A DNA stretch of 64,000 nucleotides, taken from positions 62,001-126,000 of the forward strand of contig JAEQBH010002862.1 of NCBI GenBank assembly GCA_016808115.1, read 5' to 3'. Positions 58,141 to 64,000 of this stretch are shown here, in pieces. This DNA is from Tetrastigma voinierianum. Lineage: Eukaryota > Streptophyta > Magnoliopsida > Vitales > Vitaceae. Position 1 is the first letter of the stretch. The number at the start of each line of letters is the position of its first letter. The notes under the pieces are model-generated. The model was not told where the DNA came from. It did not search any database and was given only the letters and a program-made list of their open reading frames with translations. Both the position numbers and the translations under genes were made by a program.

Positions 58141-59480
58141 ATCGGCTCCTCTTTTTAAACAATGGTCATCCAGTGTATTTTCTTTGTCGGTGCTTGCTTC
58201 TTTCTCTAAGTGTTGAATTAGGTGGCATAGTTCCTGGCTGAAGTTCACAATATCGGCGCCAAGGTGATTGGGTGAAAAGCCGGTTGGAATGCTTTGCTCA
58301 TCTGGAAAATTTACCACTGCTATTTCTCTTTCTTCCTCTCATATACGGTGGGTTTCTCTACTCTTGACAGATGAGTCAGCTATCATATTGTCACTACCCT
58401 TCTTGTCTTTATTTCTAAATCAAATTCTTATAATATGTACCACTGATCAATGCCCGACTTCTTCTTTTCTTTGCCATTAGTACTAATTGCTTTCATGGAT
58501 TAGTGTGTATAACAACATAGGACCCAAAATATATGGCCCTAGAATTTTTCATGCAAACTATTGCCAGCATCCTTTTAAGTAGTAGAGTAATTTTCTTGAG
58601 CTTCATTAAAGGTTTTGCTAGCATGGTGATGGCCTTGAACACTTTTTCATCTTTCACGTCTATCACAGGTTCCCATTACCCAAAAATCAGCATCCACACA
58701 TGATTTCAGAATTCTGCGTTCCCAATCTTGGTTTGCGTGATGGGAGCTTCAACTAGTCTGGTTGATTTCTTGGTATTATGCGAGATTCATCAGTAGAACG
58801 CGTGTCATTCCGACTAATCGCGCATAGTGATTAATGGTGCAGAAAATCTCGATAAATCTTTTGTAAAATCCGGTATGTCTGAAAGCTTCTGAATTCCCTT
58901 GACGCTATAGTGGGTGATGAACCTTATAATTGAAACTTGCTGGTCTATATGACCTGCTGCGAAATCATGTACTTGAAGATGATTATACCTTAACCATAAA
59001 TGGCATTTTCCCAGTCGAGCTAGATTCTTGTCTTTGCACCTTTGAAATCTTGTCCCAGTTTATGCAACCTTTATTCAAAGCTAGATCCATACCTTTGTAA
59101 ATCATCCTTGAAGATCTCCATGCTTGCATGGATGGAAGAATATGACATCGGCCATCTTTGGAAGGTGCAGGAGCATTACACAAACCAATGGCATTCTCTA
59201 AAGTAAGTCTGGCATGTAAAAGTAGTTTCTCTGATCTAGTGTAATAGCAATTGGTTTATCGGTATCCATCAGTAAAAATGGGGTGTCTTCAACCTATCTA
59301 GCATCTTATCAATGGCCCCGGGGGAAAATGGTCCTTCTGATTGATATTCAATTTTACGTAGTCAATACACACCCTCCATCACATCCACAGTTCTTGTAGA
59401 ATCGGTTCATTCTTTTCATTTTGGTCACGGTGAATCCACCTTTCTTGGGAACCCATACCTTGGAGCTTACCAAGAACTAT
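58141..59480 (-). pseudogene. pol: Reverse transcriptase and RNase H remnants of element H
   Basis: Right end: VPKKGGFTVTKMKRMN at about 59450-59400 (finger region). RMPLVCVMLLHLPK near 59200 corresponds to the RMPFGLCNAPATFQ block, and QDFKGAKTRI to LDWENAIYG near 59050-58985 to the palm end. RNase H-type pieces follow at 58640-58480 (VFKAITMLAK, MLAIVCMKNSR, FGSYVVIHT). Catalytic residues are mostly unreadable. Confidence 0.7.
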
Positions 59481-59949
59481 CATTATAGCATATATAAAAT
59501 ACCATTTAACCATTCCAGAACTTCTTTTCGACAACTTCTTTCATCAGGTTCTTCTCCTTTGATGCTCAATGAAGTTTTGCATTATCATCCCGGCAATATT
59601 TTGTGCATGCAAATGGAGGCGATACCCTTAGTCCTCGAATTGACCATGCAATTGCTTCCTTGTATTTTCTCATAATTACCAGCTACTTCTGTTCTTCAGT
59701 TTCAGTCAATGCAGCTGATATGATAACTGGTTTTCTCTTTTCTGGTTCTAAAAACTCATATTTTAAATGACTAGGCAATTATTTCAATGTTAACCCATAC
59801 GTAGTTTTCTGCTAATGAGTTTCTTTGTTTAGTACATACTTCATCTTATTTGTTTTTCATTTATACTTGAAAGTTGTTTCCTTGTTAAACAAATTTGAAG
59901 CGTGCTTCATAATCAGGCTCTCAAGATACTGAAAATTCATCTCAATTTC

Positions 59950-60640
59950 ATTGATAAGTGTTGAAGGATACAATCGAGTGATTCAACATCGAAGGCTATT
60001 GTTCTCCATTCTCTAGTATGCGCATCTACATCGAGATATTCGAGACTCCTATTAATATTAAATACCTTTACTTCATTCTTTGATGCCAGTTCACCTTTTT
60101 TATCATCCAAAGGCGGCTCAGTTGCTAGAAGGTCTTCCCGACCTTGAAAGGAACTTGGGTATCTTCCTCCATCTGCATGATAACAGGAAAATCCACTTTG
60201 GAAGATGAATTTGTACTTTACAAGTACATCTTCCAGAATGCCTTACGGTTGTGTGATCTATCAGCCATGCAAATGTATAATTTATTTGTTGGGGTAAGTT
60301 CCCAAATTAAGTCTCTACACAATGTGAGGCATCAAATTTATACTAAGCGCCGAATCACTAAAGCTTTCTTGAATTCATATTTCCCTATGGGCGGGGAATG
60401 GTGAAACTACCGGGGTCCTTCATCTTTCTTTGGGAGCTTTGTTGGATAATGTGAGTAGCAGTCAAGTTCACTATTCCCCTCTCGGCTATCTTCTGCACCT
60501 TGCTCGATATCTTATCGGAAATTTTTTTCATAAAGGCATTTGGCGATTACCTCTTGCAAATGGGATATTTATTTCGATTTTAGAAAATGTCCAGAATTTA
60601 AGCTGTTCTTCTTGATTTTGAAGTCTGCCAAATGGCAGAG
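59950..60640 (-). pseudogene. pro: Protease region of element H
   Basis: Pre-protease segment FDKISSKVQKIAERGIVN (about 60530-60470), RKMKDPGSFTIP, then SDSALSINLMP near 60350, where the Gly of the DSGA triplet is changed to Ala, and MQMEEDTQVPF near 60175. Frameshifted. Between 59480 and 59950 only poorly conserved linker sequence can be seen. Confidence 0.72.
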
Positions 60641-62093
60641 AGTGTATAAGATGAAGTACTCCCTTCCTTCTTTTTTAAGTCATTCACTTCCCATACTAAT
60701 TAATTTCAATCGGGTGCTTTCTTCTTTCCTTATTTTCGGTCTCTTCTCATCTGTCCTTTGTTCTTTGCTCAAATCCTTCCCATGTAATTCAGATTACCAT
60801 GTGATCTTTTAAAGTTAAGTCTGAATGTCACTAGGAATGTACCCTTGCTCGATTTGGCATATTCGAGACATTCACCCTACTTGTATCTCTAATTTCGTGA
60901 GGCACTAGCATTTCTTCTGAAACATTTAATTATCAGGAACTCAAAACTTCCAAGTCCAAATAGTTTTGTTCATGGAATTGTAATAGCCTCTTGTTTGTCC
61001 CCCATGAAGCTGCGGCATTTGTTCTTCAAATGGTTGGAGTCCTCCTCGACCACGATATTCATTTTGCTTTCACACCATGCTTTCTTCTTTACTGGAACCT
61101 TGGTGGCCGCGTGTATCCTTATTGAGATTACGTACCTTAGGCCTTGTGCACCTTCCACCATATGAGAAATTCTCATGGTTCCTCATTCATGGATTAGGTG
61201 TGTGGGCGAGGTTAGGATTAGGCAGAAATGACCACTTCTTGGCTCGTTCACGTACTTAACTCCCTCGGTACCATAAGAATCTTCCTTACATTGGCATCAA
61301 ACTTCTTCTCATAGTTCTCTTTCCACTCCACTATTTCATGAGCAATGTGCATCTTTCTCTCTTGTTTGTCCATCCTATGCATTATGGCATCCAACTTTGC
61401 CTCCATAGTTTGTCATCTTGCTCGACTCCATGTTAGATTTCCTCTGTTGTTTCCCCTTGAAAACTCAGATGGAGCTTTCATATTGCATTTTGCTAGGTCT
61501 TCTATTAGATCTCTAGCCCTCTTGACACTTTTAGTTTGAATGCTCCACAACACAAGCATCGATAATGCCCTTAGGTGTATCATTTAAAGCACTTGTTTTC
61601 TCCATCAGATCTTCAAATCTATTCCATGCATCGGGCACCTCTTCAGCAACCTCTTGAATCTTTCCCAAGCTACATATAGGCTCTCATCTTCCCCTTGTTG
61701 GAATACTATTATCTCTCTTCTTCTCTCTCAGGTGAGAGATAGGGGAAAGAATCTGCCCAAGTAGGCTTCTACCACCTCTTCCCAAGCATCAACCGAACCA
61801 TATGGTAATGATTCATACCACGTGGCTGCTATATCTCTCAAAGAAAATGGGAAGAGATGCAACTTTATCACCTCTGGTCTCACACCATCAGCTTCACTGT
61901 ATTCACCATCTTGAGAAATCCTCCCGGTGCTTTCGTTTGGGTCTTGATTGGGATGACAGTAAGCGATATTCTTTGGTTCCATTGTAATCAAAGTGGCTTT
62001 GGTTGAAATTGGCCCCATCCACGGTAAATTTGTCACGATTGCGAATACTCTTCTGAATAATAGGCCTCAGAGAAATCCTCCATTATTCGATGG
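60641..62093 (-). pseudogene. gag: gag of element H
   Basis: ATG 62093 starts MEDFSEAYYSEE, the best preserved start of this gag family here. The capsid core is open at 61890-61728: VRPEVIKLHLFPFSLRDIAA, TWYESLPYGSVDAWEE and VVEAYLGRFFP. Beyond it, frames shift: DAWNRFEDLMEKT (about 61630), VEGAQGLRY and an HLKNKC...FMGDKQEA region near 61030. No CCHC knuckle is readable. Core residues are nearly identical to element E, pointing to a close relationship between E and H despite different LTR ends. Confidence 0.85.
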
Positions 62094-62434
62094 GGCCTTA
62101 AGTTCTTGTCTATTCAGTTCTTGGTCATTTTCTCTTCTGCCATAGTTTGTGTTTTGCTCTTTTGTCTTTCTTAAGCTCACAGTGTTCTCTCCCGATTCGA
62201 TTATACATTTGGAATCAGATTCGAATCCTATTTCTAGGCATTAAGGTTCTCTGAAATCAAAACACACTCAGATTAATAGGATTAGTCAAATAGCAAATAT
62301 TTTCAACATAGCTTGTTAAGATTAGTGGGTGATGTAGTCCCTTTGCTTGAAAACTATTTTGTTCTTCGTTTATAAAATGTCTAAATTAGCATTTCCTTCT
62401 TTTTTCAGAATATTGATCTATTTAATTCTTTCAA

Positions 62435-62452
62435 TCCCCGGCAACGGCGCCA
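62435..62452 (-). other. Primer-binding site of element H (tRNA-Asp)
   Basis: Minus-strand TGGCGCCGTTGCCGGGGA, a full match over 18 bases to the complement of the plant tRNA-Asp(GTC) 3' end as I know it; the match continues one base further (T). Ten bases, mostly T on the minus strand, separate it from the LTR. Confidence 0.93.
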
Positions 62453-62462
62453 TAAAAAAAAT

Positions 62463-64000
62463 TGTTTGCCTTTTTCTATATAGACTAAAACCCCTCAAAT
62501 TAACATAGCTACGAGAGCCTTACACTTCTCTTGCATCCATGTTACTTAGGATAAGTTTGCTTGATAAAATAATTTTCTCTTAATATTCATGATTTAAAGA
62601 TAAGGGTTCGGTCTTATGACTCTTGCAAATTCTGAGGTCATACAAGTAGTAAAATGCGAATGTAAGTCGAGGTATCATTCCCACCAGAGATTGATAGCGG
62701 TGCATATCAACTACCCGACTACTAAATTCCATCTTATTTGGACTCAAAACTCATAGTGAAAGTTTTATCTAAACAACTAAAATTGAAAATTCTATACTAT
62801 TGAGTATATTCAAACTACACTAAAACAAAAGTAAATGAATAAAAATAAATTGTATATAAAAGAATGGATTGAATTAGTTTATTGTGAGAAACGAAAACCA
62901 TAAATGAAATACAATGGAACAGTCAATTCCAGCACTAAAATCCATTGCTCTGTTCTATGTATGGATCTGATTATTGTCCAAGATTTCCTAATTGGAATTA
63001 GTTTCTCCATATTTTAATTAGATATCCTTGCTTCTCTAGAAGACAAGATCAAACCCGACTACACAGTATTCCAAATTCTCTTACAAGATCTAGGTGTTTT
63101 CTTATAATACTTCACACCCATTTCTATTGTGAGAACTTTGCTTTTCCTTCTCAGGATTTTCGCAAAGTTTTTACCACTTAATTGGTAGCTCAACCTTCAG
63201 ATCTATGGGTTTATCCCATTCCCTATATTAGATCTAAGCTAACACGTGGATTGGAACTTACCTTTAGATTAAGGTGAACTCTCTGATTATTTATATTGTT
63301 AAATACACCCCTCCAACTTCAATTATGAGCAAATGAGAGTTTTCCGAAATGAGAACTCTCGAGCTCAGCGATTTAGGTCAATGGTAGTGAACATACCAGG
63401 AAAAAGATGCTCTCTCCAGCTCTCGGGAATCTCTGGGTCTACGTGTGCCGCGAGGGCATCCTAGATATCGAGTAAGATACACTCCCTCGGCTGGTATTAG
63501 ATGTTACTATTGAGACTTATCCATTCAACGACACCAATTAAGTAAACCGAACCCAAATTAATTGTCCATGGTAATGCGGAAAATTATAACTCAGTAAATC
63601 AAATCCATTTTAGCTCACGATTCTTTGCGTGCGATTAAATGGGCAGATCCGCCTGACCAACGTAATTGCAATAAGCGAGAAAATGAATTCCAAAATGCAT
63701 CCACAGATTTCATAAATTTTTAAACGTAATACTAAGAACATAATAGAACTAAAAATCCAACTCTACTCGTCTACGCACAGTGCGATTCCAAACCGAGAAA
63801 AAATAATAAAAATAAAAATCTACTCTAAAATATATCTTTGAGTTTCCTCTTGCTTTACTCCACTTTTAAGGTAGTGAAGGCGGAAAAACTACTTACTCTT
63901 CACAACTATCTATTTATCACGCAAAATTTGGGCAGATCCCCAAAATGCTCCAGGTGGAATTCCAAAGAAAAAAGCCTAGTTCATTGTCCTATGTCGTGAC
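62463..64000 (-). repeat. 5' LTR of element H, left part
   Basis: Starts TGTTTGCC at 62463. It matches the 3' LTR at 49935-51450 closely, with small indels. Minus-strand TATA position at 63911-63918 reads GATAAATA, one base off. Truncated by the window end just as the palindrome array starts. Confidence 0.9.

Larger units (their letters stand above)
49935..64000 (-). mobile_element. Element H: Athila-type retrotransposon, 5' LTR cut by window edge
   Basis: Family 2-related element on the minus strand. From right to left: 5' LTR (62463 to beyond 64000), PBS (62435-62452), gag (62093 to about 60640), protease, reverse transcriptase, RNase H and integrase (about 60640-57130), palindrome array (56275-56606), ORF3 (56135 to about 54480), 3' non-coding region, polypurine tract, 3' LTR (49935-52634). 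Coding regions are more eroded than in E. It is inserted in the 5' LTR of G2. Confidence 0.9.

Overview
The window looks like a gene-poor, repeat-dense stretch of a flowering-plant nuclear genome. I see no intact host gene, no tRNA or rRNA gene and no CRISPR array. Nearly all of the 64 kb is a nested stack of Ty3/gypsy LTR retrotransposons of the Athila/Tat branch. The assignment rests on a primer-binding site complementary to plant tRNA-Asp(GTC), an Athila-type gag block, a pol order of protease, reverse transcriptase, RNase H and integrase, and an extra third ORF behind pol in three copies. Every coding region is broken by stops, indels or deletions. The species cannot be named from this; the PBS and ORF types fit a seed plant, probably a eudicot.

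Layout by nesting. The oldest visible host is element D (minus strand), a gag-pol whose pieces lie at 39221-41448 and 18227-18548. Into its reverse transcriptase went element C (plus, ends about 18224, 5' part beyond the left edge) and element E (plus, 18549-39220, perfect 5-bp target duplication AAAGG). Into C just before its gag went element A (minus, 1-2688, continues leftward) and a solo LTR B (2727-5181, duplication AAGGC). Into E's 3' LTR went the non-autonomous element G1 (minus, 30012-36938). On the right, D's gag is cut by element F (minus, LTR 41449-43004 plus non-coding body to 44667). F is cut by non-autonomous G2 (minus, 44668 to about 49934), and G2's 5' LTR is cut by element H (minus, about 49935 to beyond the right edge).

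Three LTR families are present. Family 1 (TGATT...AATCA) comprises A, B, G1 and G2. Family 2 (TGATGAG...CAACA or similar) comprises C, E and H. Family 3 is F. In family 2, elements C, E and H carry ORF3 or its remnant between pol and the 3' LTR; where preserved it has a region resembling the putative plant transposon protein domain followed by a coiled coil.

The most striking structure is regulatory rather than coding. All family 2 elements carry dense arrays of a short palindrome, core GTCGCGAC within TGTCGCGACA, in two places. One is in U3 immediately upstream of a TATA box, and the other is between integrase and ORF3. Family 1 elements have an analogous but unrelated array of TTTCGCTA/TAGCGAAA upstream of their own TATA box, and G1 has a second internal array. 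This looks like element-specific, amplified cis-motifs, possibly targets of a self-encoded or host DNA-binding protein. Coordinates of LTR edges are from reading TG/CA ends, flanking PBS/PPT and target duplications; pol domain edges are approximate.
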